Shown: positions 44,512 to 52,928, counted from the stretch's first letter. The stretch is DNA of 64,000 nucleotides from Actinoalloteichus hymeniacidonis (GCF_014203365.1 NZ_JACHIS010000001.1:3348001-3412000), one strand, 5' to 3'. The notes: a model not told the origin generated them from the sequence alone. Numbers and translations are program-made.

Positions 44512-45084
44512 ATGTCCTCGAGTCGTTCGATCCATCGTGTCTTAGCCGGATTCTTCGCGGGCGCCCTGCTGGTGGCGGGCGCACCCGCCGTCGCTGCGGC
44601 CGACCCGCTGCCCGACGAGGTCGGTATCGCCGCCTGGACCGACGGGCCGTGCACCGGAAGCAGCGGTGTCACGGTGGTCGTCGACTTCACCGGGCACGCC
44701 GGTGGCGAGGTGGTCCGGCGGTGCACCGACCTCGACCCCGCCACGGCCTTCGCCGCGCTGACCGATGTCGACGTCGCACCCGAGCACGGCGTCGGAGAGG
44801 GCGAGGCGGGCCCCTACCAGTACCTGTGTCGGATCGACGGCCTGCCCAGTGCGACCGACGACAGCTGCACCGGGTTCCTGCCCGACGCGTCCTACTGGGC
44901 GTTCTGGGTGCCCGACGTGACCGGCACGGCCTGGGGCTACGCCGACGAGGGCGTGGACACCTACGACCCGCCGTCGGGTGATGTCCTCGGCTTCTCCTTC
45001 GGTGCGGGCACCGCCGCAGACCCGAACGAGATGAGCCTGACGCTGGCCGAGGCCCTCGATCCCGATTGGGTGCCCGCGCCCTGA
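44512..45084 (+). CDS. Secreted DUF4430/transcobalamin-beta-domain-like protein under B12 riboswitch
   Basis: A 190-residue exported protein: signal peptide to about residue 30 (HRVLAGFFAGALLVAGAPAVAAA), then one ~150-residue domain with no membrane anchor. It reads VTVVVDFTGHAGGEVVRRC, QYLCRIDGLPS, SYWAFWVPDVTGTAWGYADEG and LGFSFGAGTA. The aromatic YWAFWV/WGY pattern and its cysteine-paired layout are shared with the protein at 46685, its paralogue. The domain resembles DUF4430, the family to which the C-terminal beta domain of animal transcobalamin/intrinsic factor is related. It directly follows a cobalamin riboswitch, so a role in corrinoid capture is inferred. Its stop overlaps the next start (ATGA). 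Confidence 0.72.
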   Translation: MSSSRSIHRVLAGFFAGALLVAGAPAVAAADPLPDEVGIAAWTDGPCTGSSGVTVVVDFTGHAGGEVVRRCTDLDPATAFAALTDVDVAPEHGVGEGEAGPYQYLCRIDGLPSATDDSCTGFLPDASYWAFWVPDVTGTAWGYADEGVDTYDPPSGDVLGFSFGAGTAADPNEMSLTLAEALDPDWVPAP

Positions 45085-46679
45085 TGGTCCGATTCCGCTC
45101 CGGGCTCGCGGCAGGCGCACTCCTGCTGATCGTCGGGCTCGTTCATCCCACCGCCTCGGCGGATCCGACACCGGGTGTCGGATCCGCCGAGGCGGGCACG
45201 GCGGCCGGGTTCCTGGAACGGGAACTCGTCCGACTGGACTACGTCTTCCCGTCCACCACCCCGGGGACGCCGGACAGTGGCCTGCTGGCGGACACCCTGA
45301 TCGGGCTGCACGCGGCCGACCGGCATGGCGAGGCCTTCTCCCAGGGAGTGCGCTCGCTGCGGGAGATGTACTACAACGGCCGGATCACCGTCTCCGGCGG
45401 TGTCGCGAAACGCCTGATGGTCGCCGTTCGGGCGGGCGTCGACCCCACCGATTGGGGGGTGGACTCCGAGGGCGTGCCGATCGACCTTCCCGCGCGGTTG
45501 TCCGCGACCCTCGACGTCGACGGGCGCTATCGCAATCTCAACGTCGGCGAGTACGACCCTCGTCGCGACCTGTCCAACACCTTCTCGCAGTCTCTGGCGT
45601 TGATGGCGATGCAGGAGCACGCCGACCAGGCGCGGCTGACCCTCGATCAACAACCCAGCATCGACTACCTGGTCCGCCAACAGTGCCCGAGCGGCGGATT
45701 CCGCAACGCCCCGCCCGTCGCCGACGTCGGATCGACGTGTTCGGAGACCGACGACGCACTGGTCAGTGTGGACAACACGGCGATGGCGGTCTGGGCGCTG
45801 GCGGAGGTCGGCGGCGACCAGGCGGCCTTGGACCGGGGTGTGCGGTGGTTGCGCGAGCGGCAACACTCCGGCGGCGGATTCGGCTTCGACTCCTCCTCGC
45901 CGCAGCTGATCGAGCAGACCCTCAACGCCAACAGCACCGGACTGGCCGCGCTCGCCCTCACCTCGGCGGGCGCAGCCGAGCCCGCCGGGAGGGCGGGTGG
46001 CTGGCTGAGTTCGGTACAGCTTCCCCCCGACGTCGCACCGGGGGACATGGCGGGCGCGGTGTCCTACTCGACACAGGACTATCTGGACGTCTTGGAGGAC
46101 GGCCCGCTCTATTGGAGTCGCGCGGGCAACCAGGACCGGCTGCGCCGCTCGACCTCGCAGGCGCTGCTCGGGTTGTCCGCGACGCCACCGACGGACCCGC
46201 CTCCGCCACCCGCGCCGGAACCTCCCCCGACCGATCCTCCGCGAGAATCCGAACCGCCCGAGCCCGGTGAACCGGGAGTACCGGGAGTACCGGGAGCGCC
46301 GGGCCGACCGGGGGCTCCTGGGGAGCCGGGTGCGCCGGGGCAACCCGGCCTGCCGGGTCTACCGGGTCATGCCGGGTCACCCGGGTACGCCGGTACGAAC
46401 GGCCTCGATGGGGAGTCCGCCGAGGAGACGGCCGAGGAGACCGAACAGGCGACCGGTGAATCCGACCGTTCCGAGCTGTCTTGGTTCGGCGGCCAGACTC
46501 CACAGCCGAGCACCGAGGACCACGCGTCCGCAGCGACGAACCCGCCGGGCCCGGCCGCAGCGCTCATCGCCTTCCTTCGGACTCCGGCGGGTTCGGCGAC
46601 GGCGATCGGTGCGGCATTACTGCTCGCGGCGGCGAGTTATCTGTTGATCGGCCGGTTGGGTCGACGAGCGAAGGTGTGA
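45084..46679 (+). CDS. Surface-anchored alpha/alpha-toroid protein with collagen-like stalk (transcobalamin alpha-domain-like)
   Basis: A 531-residue exported protein. Signal peptide (about 1-27); then ~330 residues of helical-hairpin repeats with prenyltransferase/terpene-cyclase-toroid motifs such as VDNTAMAVWALAEVGG, GVRWLRERQHSGGGFGF and NSTGLAALALTSAG. The same DxTAMAxLAL-type repeats build the cobalamin-binding alpha domain of intrinsic factor and transcobalamin. Next come a proline-rich linker, sixteen uninterrupted Gly-X-Y triplets (about 395-443), an acidic segment and one C-terminal TM helix (ATAIGAALLLAAASYLLIGRL) with a basic tail. It sits between two beta-domain-like proteins in a B12-riboswitch operon. 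Cobalamin binding is inferred; no enzyme active site is seen. Confidence 0.75.
   Translation: MVRFRSGLAAGALLLIVGLVHPTASADPTPGVGSAEAGTAAGFLERELVRLDYVFPSTTPGTPDSGLLADTLIGLHAADRHGEAFSQGVRSLREMYYNGRITVSGGVAKRLMVAVRAGVDPTDWGVDSEGVPIDLPARLSATLDVDGRYRNLNVGEYDPRRDLSNTFSQSLALMAMQEHADQARLTLDQQPSIDYLVRQQCPSGGFRNAPPVADVGSTCSETDDALVSVDNTAMAVWALAEVGGDQAALDRGVRWLRERQHSGGGFGFDSSSPQLIEQTLNANSTGLAALALTSAGAAEPAGRAGGWLSSVQLPPDVAPGDMAGAVSYSTQDYLDVLEDGPLYWSRAGNQDRLRRSTSQALLGLSATPPTDPPPPPAPEPPPTDPPRESEPPEPGEPGVPGVPGAPGRPGAPGEPGAPGQPGLPGLPGHAGSPGYAGTNGLDGESAEETAEETEQATGESDRSELSWFGGQTPQPSTEDHASAATNPPGPAAALIAFLRTPAGSATAIGAALLLAAASYLLIGRLGRRAKV
46266..46412 (+). repeat. Collagen-like Gly-X-Y repeat tract
   Basis: Sixteen consecutive triplets, GEP-GVP-GVP-GAP-GRP and onward to GYA-GTN-GLD, mostly with proline in the third position. 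The DNA is repetitive (CCGGGAGTA units). It encodes a probable triple-helical stalk, which would make the protein a trimer. Confidence 0.85.
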
Positions 46680-46684
46680 CGCCG

Positions 46685-47578
46685 ATGAGGCTGGTGCAAC
46701 GGGTCGGTGTCATCGCGGTCGCGACCCTCGCGGCCCTCGCGGGCACGGTGATCGGAACGGCTCCGGTTCCCGCCGAGGCCCAGGCCTGCACGGCGTCCAC
46801 CGGGGTCGTGGTCGTCGTCGACTTCGGCGCCCTCGGCGGTTCGGCGGTGTCCCGCTGTGTGCCCGGCACGCCCGAGACCGGCTACGCCGCCCTGCAGGAG
46901 GCGGGGTTCCGACTGGCGGGCACCGCGCACGACGGGGCGGGGTTCATCTGTCGTATCGACGGTCGGCCCGGGCCCGAGCAGGAGGCGTGCGATGACACGC
47001 CCTCCGGCGACGCCTACTGGTCGTACTGGGTCGACGAACCGGGCGGTAACGGCTGGTCGTACAGCAGCAGGGGCGCACTGGCGTCCTATCCCGAAGTCGA
47101 CCGGATCGAGGGCTGGTCCTTCGGCGCGGGCGATCCGCCCGGGTTGACCGGCGCGGCCGCCAGGTCGCATTTCACCGGCGCCGAGCCGCCCGAGGAGGGC
47201 CCCGGCGCGCCGGACGCCGACCGGCCGGGGACGCCGGACCGTCCGTCGCCGGGCGATCCAGCAGCACCGCCCGAGGAACCCCGAACACCGGATCAGGCCC
47301 AGCTTCCCGACGCGCCGAATTCCGACCAGAACGGCGATCGAGCCGACGTCGACTCGAGCGACGCACCGGAATCCGCATCGCAGGACCCGTCCGCAGGGCA
47401 GGAAGCCGAGTCCCCCGGTTCGGCGTCGCAGGACGGTGGGCAACAGGTCGCAGGCGAGGCCGCCGAGGAGACCGCCGGCGGCGTGCCCTGGGCGACGCTG
47501 ATCGCCTTCGCGGCGATCTGGGTGCTGGGCATCGCCGCCGGGATCGCAGCGAGGAGGAGACGACGTCGGGCCGAGTAG
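46685..47578 (+). CDS. Membrane-anchored DUF4430/transcobalamin-beta-domain-like protein
   Basis: A 297-residue exported protein. A signal peptide (VGVIAVATLAALAGTVIGTAPVPAEA) precedes a domain paralogous to that of the 44512 protein (VVVVVDFGALGGSAVSRC, GFICRIDGRPG, YWSYWVDEPGGNGWSYSSRG, GWSFGAGDPPG). A long Pro/Glu/Asp-rich linker (about residues 160-255) leads to a C-terminal TM helix (TLIAFAAIWVLGIAAGIAA) and a basic RRRRRR tail. It starts 5 bp after the toroid gene. The topology places the domain outside the cell on a flexible tether. With the toroid protein it could form the two halves of a split transcobalamin-like receptor. The function is inferred from operon and riboswitch. Confidence 0.72.
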   Translation: MRLVQRVGVIAVATLAALAGTVIGTAPVPAEAQACTASTGVVVVVDFGALGGSAVSRCVPGTPETGYAALQEAGFRLAGTAHDGAGFICRIDGRPGPEQEACDDTPSGDAYWSYWVDEPGGNGWSYSSRGALASYPEVDRIEGWSFGAGDPPGLTGAAARSHFTGAEPPEEGPGAPDADRPGTPDRPSPGDPAAPPEEPRTPDQAQLPDAPNSDQNGDRADVDSSDAPESASQDPSAGQEAESPGSASQDGGQQVAGEAAEETAGGVPWATLIAFAAIWVLGIAAGIAARRRRRRAE

Positions 47579-47626
47579 GCCTGTCGCCCCCTCGACGACG
47601 TGGCCGCCGGGTCCGGCGCGCGGGTG

Positions 47627-48523
47627 CTAGACGATGCTCGATCCCCTGGCGAGGAACAACATGACGACCAGACCCGAGGTCAGGACGGTGGCGTGGAAGG
47701 GCCACCGACTCGTCGGAGCGGCCGGTAGAGCGGTGCCCGTGATCGCCACAAGCCCGGCCACCCCGGCGAGGAGCAGGCTGATCAGCGTGATCCGGTCGGG
47801 CGCCGCCAGCAGGACGGCGACGGCCGTGAGCAACAGCAACGGCGTCAGGACACGGCAGGCGGTACGGCCGATCCGTTGAGGGAACCCGTGCACTCCGGTC
47901 GCCACATCGCCCTCGATGTCGGGCATCGCGTTGACCAGGTGGGCGGCCACCCCCAGCAGGGCCGCCACCAGGACCGCCCACCAGGCGGGCCACGGCCTGT
48001 CGGGCAGGCCGAGGGTGATGAACGGCAGCAGCGAGCCGAAGCCCACCGCGTAGGCCAGTGGGGACATCAGGGTGCGCTTGAGCCCCAGGTTGTAGGCCCA
48101 TCCCGCGACCGTGCCCACCAGGTGGATCGACCCGGCGAGCACCCCGCCTGCCAGTGACAGCGGAATGCAGACCGCCAACGCGATCGCGGCGGCCACCGCC
48201 ACCGAGTTCCCGTCGATCCCGCCGGTCGCCGCGGGCTTGTCCCGACGGCCGGTGCGCAGATCTCGGCGAGCGTCGATCGCGTCGTTACTCCAGCCGATGG
48301 ACAGCTGCCCGGCCAGCACCGCCGCCGCGACCAACGTCGCTCCCGCAGATCCCCGGCCGACCGCCACCGCGAGAATCGTCGCGAAGGCGGTGACCGCCAC
48401 CGTCGGTCCGGGGTGGGCGCTGCCCAGCAGCGCCACGATCCGCCGTCCGGTCGACGGCGGCCGGTCGAGACCGACGGCGGGCTCGGTCGGGGGCGGTGGG
48501 CTGGTCCGACGGCGCAGTTCCAC
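47627..48523 (-). CDS. agqD: UbiA-family prenyltransferase (AgqD-like)
   Basis: A 298-residue membrane prenyltransferase with about eight TM segments. It has the first Asp-rich motif SNDAIDARRD (NDxxDxxxD) and the second region MPDIEGD, which bind prenyl diphosphate through Mg2+. It is convergent with the B12 operon and next to a methyltransferase, a FAD monooxygenase and a type III PKS. That gene set matches the agqA-D cluster of Actinoplanes missouriensis for alkyl-O-dihydrogeranyl-methoxyhydroquinones, so it probably attaches a geranyl-type chain to an alkyl-quinol. GTG 48523 is used; longer frames run into the divergent methyltransferase region. Confidence 0.85.
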   Translation of the reverse strand: MELRRRTSPPPPTEPAVGLDRPPSTGRRIVALLGSAHPGPTVAVTAFATILAVAVGRGSAGATLVAAAVLAGQLSIGWSNDAIDARRDLRTGRRDKPAATGGIDGNSVAVAAAIALAVCIPLSLAGGVLAGSIHLVGTVAGWAYNLGLKRTLMSPLAYAVGFGSLLPFITLGLPDRPWPAWWAVLVAALLGVAAHLVNAMPDIEGDVATGVHGFPQRIGRTACRVLTPLLLLTAVAVLLAAPDRITLISLLLAGVAGLVAITGTALPAAPTSRWPFHATVLTSGLVVMLFLARGSSIV

Positions 48524-48673
48524 TCGGTCAGTCTTACCCGCAGCGCGCGGGATCCGACACCGCCGCCACGCGCGAGGACATACCTTCGGGCCTCGCCGAC
48601 GACTATGTTCGGCAGCAGGATTCTCGCCAGCAGGCAGGCCCGAGGGAAACCCGTCGACAAGGGATGGTCGCCA

Positions 48674-49195
48674 ATGCCGTGGTATCTCCTGCTCGTAGCG
48701 GCCGTGGGGTTGGAGCGGCTGGCCGAGCTCGTCGTGGCCCGCCGCAACCAGCAGCGAAGCCTGGCCAGGGGCGCCCGAGAGTACGGGCAGGGCCACTACC
48801 CGGTCATGGTCGTGCTGCACACCAGTCTGTTGGTGGCCTGTGTGGCCGAGGTCGTCCTAGCGGATCGACCGTTCATCCCCGCGCTGGGGGTGCCCATGCT
48901 GGTCCTCGTGCTGCTCGCACAAGCCCTGCGTTGGTGGTGCATCCGCACTCTCGGCGATGCCTGGAACACCCGGGTGTTGGTCGTGCCGGGGGCCGAGTTG
49001 GTCGCGGGTGGGCCTTATCGCTTCCTCCGGCACCCCAACTACGTCGCGGTCGTCGTGGAGATCGTTGCACTGCCACTGGTGCACTCGGCCTGGCTGACGG
49101 CGGTGGTGTTCAGCGTCGCCAACGCGGCGCTGCTCACGGTGCGCATCCGATGTGAGAACGCCGCGTTGGACCAGCCACGGCCCGCGATCGCGTGA
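48674..49195 (+). CDS. agqB: Isoprenylcysteine carboxyl methyltransferase-family protein (AgqB-like O-methyltransferase)
   Basis: A 173-residue membrane methyltransferase with four to five TM segments and the ICMT hallmark GPYRFLRHPNYVAVVVE near residues 115-131, which binds S-adenosylmethionine. Small ICMT-like enzymes beside type III PKS genes (BpsB, AgqB) methylate alkylpyrones or alkylresorcinol-derived phenols rather than isoprenylcysteine. AAGGGA lies ~9 nt before ATG 48674. It overlaps the next gene by 4 bp (GTGA) and is divergent from the UbiA gene. Confidence 0.86.
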   Translation: MPWYLLLVAAVGLERLAELVVARRNQQRSLARGAREYGQGHYPVMVVLHTSLLVACVAEVVLADRPFIPALGVPMLVLVLLAQALRWWCIRTLGDAWNTRVLVVPGAELVAGGPYRFLRHPNYVAVVVEIVALPLVHSAWLTAVVFSVANAALLTVRIRCENAALDQPRPAIA

Positions 49196-50223
49196 CCGGG
49201 GACGCCGATCTGTTGATCGCCGGGGGCGGCCCGGCAGGGTTGGCGACGGCCCTGTACGCACTTCGCGCAGGGTTGCAACCGATGATCGTCGAACCCCGCT
49301 CCGAGGGGACGGACAAGGCCTGCGGCGAGGGCCTGATGCCGAGCGCGGTACGGGCGCTGGACGAGCTGGGCGTGTCGGTGCCGGGACAGCCGATCAGCGG
49401 GATCCGCTATGTCCAGGATGGACTTCGCGTGGCAGCGGAATTCCGGGATGGCACGGGATTGGGCGTACGCAGGACGGTCCTGCACACCGCGTTGCACCGA
49501 GCGGCGGTGGCGGCGGGGGTGCCGATCCGCCGTGGCAGGGTGACGGAGGTCCGGTCCGAGTCCGCCGGTGTCGTCGTCCCGGAGCTAGGGCTGCGCGGGC
49601 GCTGGCTCGTCGCCGCCGACGGATTGCACTCGCCGGTGGCCCGCGGTCTCGGCCTGGTGGTCGACGATCGGCGGGCTCCCCGGTTCGGTCTGCGCAGGCA
49701 CTTCGCCGTGGCGCCCGGTTCCTCCTCGGTGGAGGTGCACCACGGACCACACGGCGAGGCCTATCTGACGCCGGTGGGCCCCGAGCTGACCGGCGTCGCG
49801 TTGTTGACGACACGTCGGGCGCCGTTCGGCACGCAGCTCGCCGCGTTTCCCGCCTTGGCGCAGCGTTTCACGCCCGAGCTGGCGGTGACGGCCGTGCGTG
49901 GCGCCGGTCCGCTGCGACGGCGGGTCCGCCGCCGCGTCGCCGATCGAGTCCTGCTGGTCGGCGACGCGGCGGGCTATGTGGATGCCATCACGGGCGAGGG
50001 CATCGCCTTGGCGTTGTCGGGGGCGGCGGCGTTGGTCGACTGTCTGCGGCGGGGTCGACCGCAGGACTACGAGGCTGTGTGGCGGCGGGCCACCCGACGG
50101 CATCGGTTGTTGACGGAGTTGCTCGTCGCGGCACGGACCACTCCGCTGACGGCGAATCGGATCGTGCCCGCAGCCAGGCGGTTCCCCTCGGTGTTCGCCG
50201 CCGTGGTCAACGCCCTGGCGTGA
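49192..50223 (+). CDS. agqC: FAD-dependent monooxygenase (AgqC-like)
   Basis: A 343-residue flavoprotein of the p-hydroxybenzoate-hydroxylase/geranylgeranyl-reductase superfamily. It has the N-terminal GxGxxG motif LLIAGGGPAGLATAL, a DG-type motif (WLVAADGLHSPVARGLG) and the second FAD motif VLLVGDAAGYVDAITGEGIALAL. In the agq system this enzyme hydroxylates the alkylresorcinol ring to a hydroquinone. GTG 49192 overlaps the methyltransferase stop by 4 bp. It is convergent with the type III PKS gene, only 27 bp apart. Confidence 0.87.
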   Translation: MTGDADLLIAGGGPAGLATALYALRAGLQPMIVEPRSEGTDKACGEGLMPSAVRALDELGVSVPGQPISGIRYVQDGLRVAAEFRDGTGLGVRRTVLHTALHRAAVAAGVPIRRGRVTEVRSESAGVVVPELGLRGRWLVAADGLHSPVARGLGLVVDDRRAPRFGLRRHFAVAPGSSSVEVHHGPHGEAYLTPVGPELTGVALLTTRRAPFGTQLAAFPALAQRFTPELAVTAVRGAGPLRRRVRRRVADRVLLVGDAAGYVDAITGEGIALALSGAAALVDCLRRGRPQDYEAVWRRATRRHRLLTELLVAARTTPLTANRIVPAARRFPSVFAAVVNALA

Positions 50224-50250
50224 CGGCCGAGCATCCCATCGACATCGGGG

Positions 50251-51384
50251 TCACCAGCGGAGCAGGACGAGCTCCGAGCAGAAGCCGGGGCCCATCGCGA
50301 GCAGCACCGCGAAGGAGCCCGGAGCGGGTGCCTCGGCGATCGTGCGACGCAGCACGTCCAGGACGGAGGCGGAGGACAGGTTTCCGTTGGCGGCCAGCGA
50401 TGCCACGGTGTGCCGCAGCGCGTCGGGAGCCAGGTCGAGGGAGTCCCGGACCGCCTCGATGACCTTGGGGCCGCCGGGATGACAGATCCAGTGCGCGATG
50501 TCGCCCGTGGTGAGACCGTGGTCGGAGAGGAAGGCGACCACGTCCTTGCTGAGGAATTCCCGGGCGATGGCCGGGACGTCGGTGGAGAGCACCAGCCGGA
50601 AGCCGTCGGCTCCGATGTCCCAGCCCATGACCGCTTCGCTGTCGGGATAGAGCCTGCTACGGGTGGCGATCACGGTCGGCCCTGGGTGTTCGATCTCGCA
50701 GGCGCTGCCGGTCAACACGACGGCGGCGGCCCCGTCGCCGAACAGACTGCTGCCGACGATGTTGGCCGCCGAGGCATCGCCGCGTTGCAGGGTCAGCGAG
50801 CACAGTTCCACCGAGAGCAGGATCGCCACCTGATCGGGCCAGGCCAGCAGATAGTCGTGCACCCGCGCGATCCCCGCAGCGCCCGCGACGCAACCGAGGC
50901 CGAACATCGGAATTCGCTTCACGTCCTCGCGCAGCCCCAACCGCTGCGCCAATCTGGCCTCCAAAGACGGGACGGCCAATCCCGTGACGGTCGTCGAGAC
51001 CACCAGATCGACCTCCTCCGGTGCGATGCCCGCCACCGCCAATGCGCGGCGCACCGCCTGCTCGCCCAGTTCCAACGCGGAGGCGAGATAGGCCTCGTTG
51101 GCCTCGGTGAAGTCCGCCAATCGGCGCAACCGTTCGATGGGAACCGCGAAATGTCTGGTCCGAACGCCGGAGTTACCCGAGATGCGCTGCGCCGCACGCC
51201 GACGTGAGTCACCGGGAGAGAGGATCTCCTCGACGAATGCCGCCGAGATCTCCTCCTGCCGATAGACGTGCTCGGGGAAGGCCATCGCGGACGAGGCCAC
51301 CCGTGCTCCACTGCCGGGCCACCGGGTCGCCTCCCGTGTCGCGGCACCGTGGTGACCGGCGGAGTTCTCCCTGCGCTGAGACAT
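50251..51384 (-). CDS. agqA: Type III polyketide synthase (AgqA-like)
   Basis: A 377-residue chalcone-synthase-fold homodimer subunit. The catalytic triad is visible: Cys in FGLGCVAGAAG (about 165), His in WICHPGGPKV and Asn in ANGNLSSASV. The C-terminal LAMGPGFCSELVLL is the conserved GPG loop. Together with AgqB/C/D-like neighbours it should build an alkylresorcinol or alkylpyrone from a fatty acyl starter and malonyl-CoA. ATG 51384 is preferred over ATG 51390 because GGAGG touches the latter. It is transcribed alone on the minus strand, convergent with the FAD monooxygenase. Confidence 0.92.
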   Translation of the reverse strand: MSQRRENSAGHHGAATREATRWPGSGARVASSAMAFPEHVYRQEEISAAFVEEILSPGDSRRRAAQRISGNSGVRTRHFAVPIERLRRLADFTEANEAYLASALELGEQAVRRALAVAGIAPEEVDLVVSTTVTGLAVPSLEARLAQRLGLREDVKRIPMFGLGCVAGAAGIARVHDYLLAWPDQVAILLSVELCSLTLQRGDASAANIVGSSLFGDGAAAVVLTGSACEIEHPGPTVIATRSRLYPDSEAVMGWDIGADGFRLVLSTDVPAIAREFLSKDVVAFLSDHGLTTGDIAHWICHPGGPKVIEAVRDSLDLAPDALRHTVASLAANGNLSSASVLDVLRRTIAEAPAPGSFAVLLAMGPGFCSELVLLRW

Positions 51385-51797
51385 CGACATCCTCCACTCG
51401 CGTCCCCGGTTCGCGTCCCACTGCGCGGCAGGCGCGATCGCCGCTCAAGCCGGACGTCGAGTGTCTGCGGTCACGACTGAGAAAGCTCAATGCCACCGCC
51501 GGGGATGGAATTGGTTCAACGGTCGATGTTCATCATCCATGGGTTGGGGCGGGCCGGCAGCCGTGCGACGCACGTCGGCGCTGGTCGGCGCAGCGCACCA
51601 TCCATTCGCGACTCGCCGGTAGGCCGGTCGTCCCATCGCAGCACGCCGAAGGGCGTAGCCAGGACCGGCGCGTCGGGCTCTGCCGCCGGCCGGCGGCCGC
51701 AGGCCATCCGACCCGCATCGCAACTGCCGGTCGGCGGCCATCGCGTCGTCGTGCATGGTTCACGCGGTGGCCGCTCGCCTGCCCCTGCTCGGTTCGT
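51385..51797. other. Intergenic region type III PKS / methyltransferase
   Basis: About 410 bp with no convincing gene. Short open frames on both strands are arginine/proline-rich and lack codon bias. The type III PKS promoter should lie at its left end (minus strand). No hairpin of note apart from scattered GC-rich stems. Confidence 0.4.
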
Positions 51798-52928
51798 TCA
51801 GTCCAGAGTCAGGACGGGCTGGTCCGGGCAGTCCAGCCACAGGGTGTGGACGCCGTCCGGAGTGATGGTGAGCCCGTAGCGAGCGGGCTCCGGCCTGCCG
51901 TGGCCGTTCCACAATCGAGCGATGCGCATGTAGTCGTCCCACAGATCGCGGGTGCCGCCGTGCACGATGGCGGCGCGTGCCGATCCGATCGACCGGGCCC
52001 GCGCCCAGGAACCGGTCGCCGGATCGCCGAGCACGTGGGCCTCCCCGCCACCGTCGTGCCGGATCACCCGGTGCACGTCCGGGTGGACCAGCGCACGCAG
52101 GCACTCCAGCGGCCGCGCCCCGAGGAAGTCGGGGAAGCCGTCGGTGCGCACGGCACTGTCGACGCCCTCCTCGGTGGCCATCTCGATGATCTCGCGGCCG
52201 GTGGGCGTCCGGAACGAGGGATACGGCCGCAGCCGCATGAAGGCGGCGTAGTCGGTGAACGGGCCGACTGCTTTGCCCTCCGCGTCGACGGTCAGCCGGG
52301 CCAGCGCGTACCCGAGGTTGACCAGGATCACCCCGCCGGTGGAGACCTGCCGCAGCCAGGCGGTGGGCACCCTGGCGACGCCGCAGGTGGCGATCAAGCG
52401 GTCGAAGGGCGCGTACTCGGCGACGCCGTCGGCTCCGTCGCCGATGATCAGGTGCGGATGCTGGCCGAGTCCGGCCAGCGCGTCCCTGGCCCGCACCACC
52501 AATGTCGGATCGATGTCGATGCTGGTGACCGCGTGATCGCCGAGCGCATGGCAGAGCAACCCGGTGTTGTAGCCGGTGCCGGTGCCGATCTCCAGCACCT
52601 TGTGGTCGAGTCGGACGTCGAGACGTTCCAGCATCAGGGCCATCAGGCTGGGGGTGGTGGACGAGCTGGTCGCGGTGCCCCCCGCATCGCGCTGGGTCAG
52701 GAGATTGGTGTCCCGGTAGACGGCCTCCAGCGCCGGGATCCGATCGACGGTCAGATCGAACAGGGTCTGCTCGCCTGTCGGGCTGCTGACGATGAAGCGC
52801 TCGACGAAGGCCTCGCGGGGCACGGTGCGGAATGCCTCGAGCCAACGACGGCTCTGCAGGTAGCCACTCGCACGCAGGGAATCGGCCAGACGGTGACGCA
52901 GTCGGTAGCTGTCGACGGTGGTGATCAT
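51798..52928 (-). CDS. PCMT-like methyltransferase (similar to ATP-grasp peptide maturase-associated methyltransferases)
   Basis: A 376-residue SAM-dependent enzyme whose first ~220 residues are a protein-L-isoaspartate methyltransferase fold. It has motif I VLEIGTGTGYNTGLL, VTSIDIDPTLV, FDRLIATCGVARVP and the post-I region GGVILVNLG; an N-terminal leader reads RLRHRLADSLRASGYL. The C-terminal ~150 residues are an extension absent from ordinary PCMT. This size and layout match methyltransferases accompanying ATP-grasp peptide maturases (graspetide systems), yet no ATP-grasp gene or clear precursor is nearby, so it looks orphaned. ATG 52928 is 7 nt after GGAG. It is divergent from an XRE regulator. 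Confidence 0.75.
   Translation of the reverse strand: MITTVDSYRLRHRLADSLRASGYLQSRRWLEAFRTVPREAFVERFIVSSPTGEQTLFDLTVDRIPALEAVYRDTNLLTQRDAGGTATSSSTTPSLMALMLERLDVRLDHKVLEIGTGTGYNTGLLCHALGDHAVTSIDIDPTLVVRARDALAGLGQHPHLIIGDGADGVAEYAPFDRLIATCGVARVPTAWLRQVSTGGVILVNLGYALARLTVDAEGKAVGPFTDYAAFMRLRPYPSFRTPTGREIIEMATEEGVDSAVRTDGFPDFLGARPLECLRALVHPDVHRVIRHDGGGEAHVLGDPATGSWARARSIGSARAAIVHGGTRDLWDDYMRIARLWNGHGRPEPARYGLTITPDGVHTLWLDCPDQPVLTLD

Noticed and set aside
51487-51763. Short minus-strand frames between the type III PKS and the methyltransferase, considered as peptide precursors
   Set aside because: Arginine/proline/tryptophan-rich with no ribosome site and no core-like repeat; not supported as genes.
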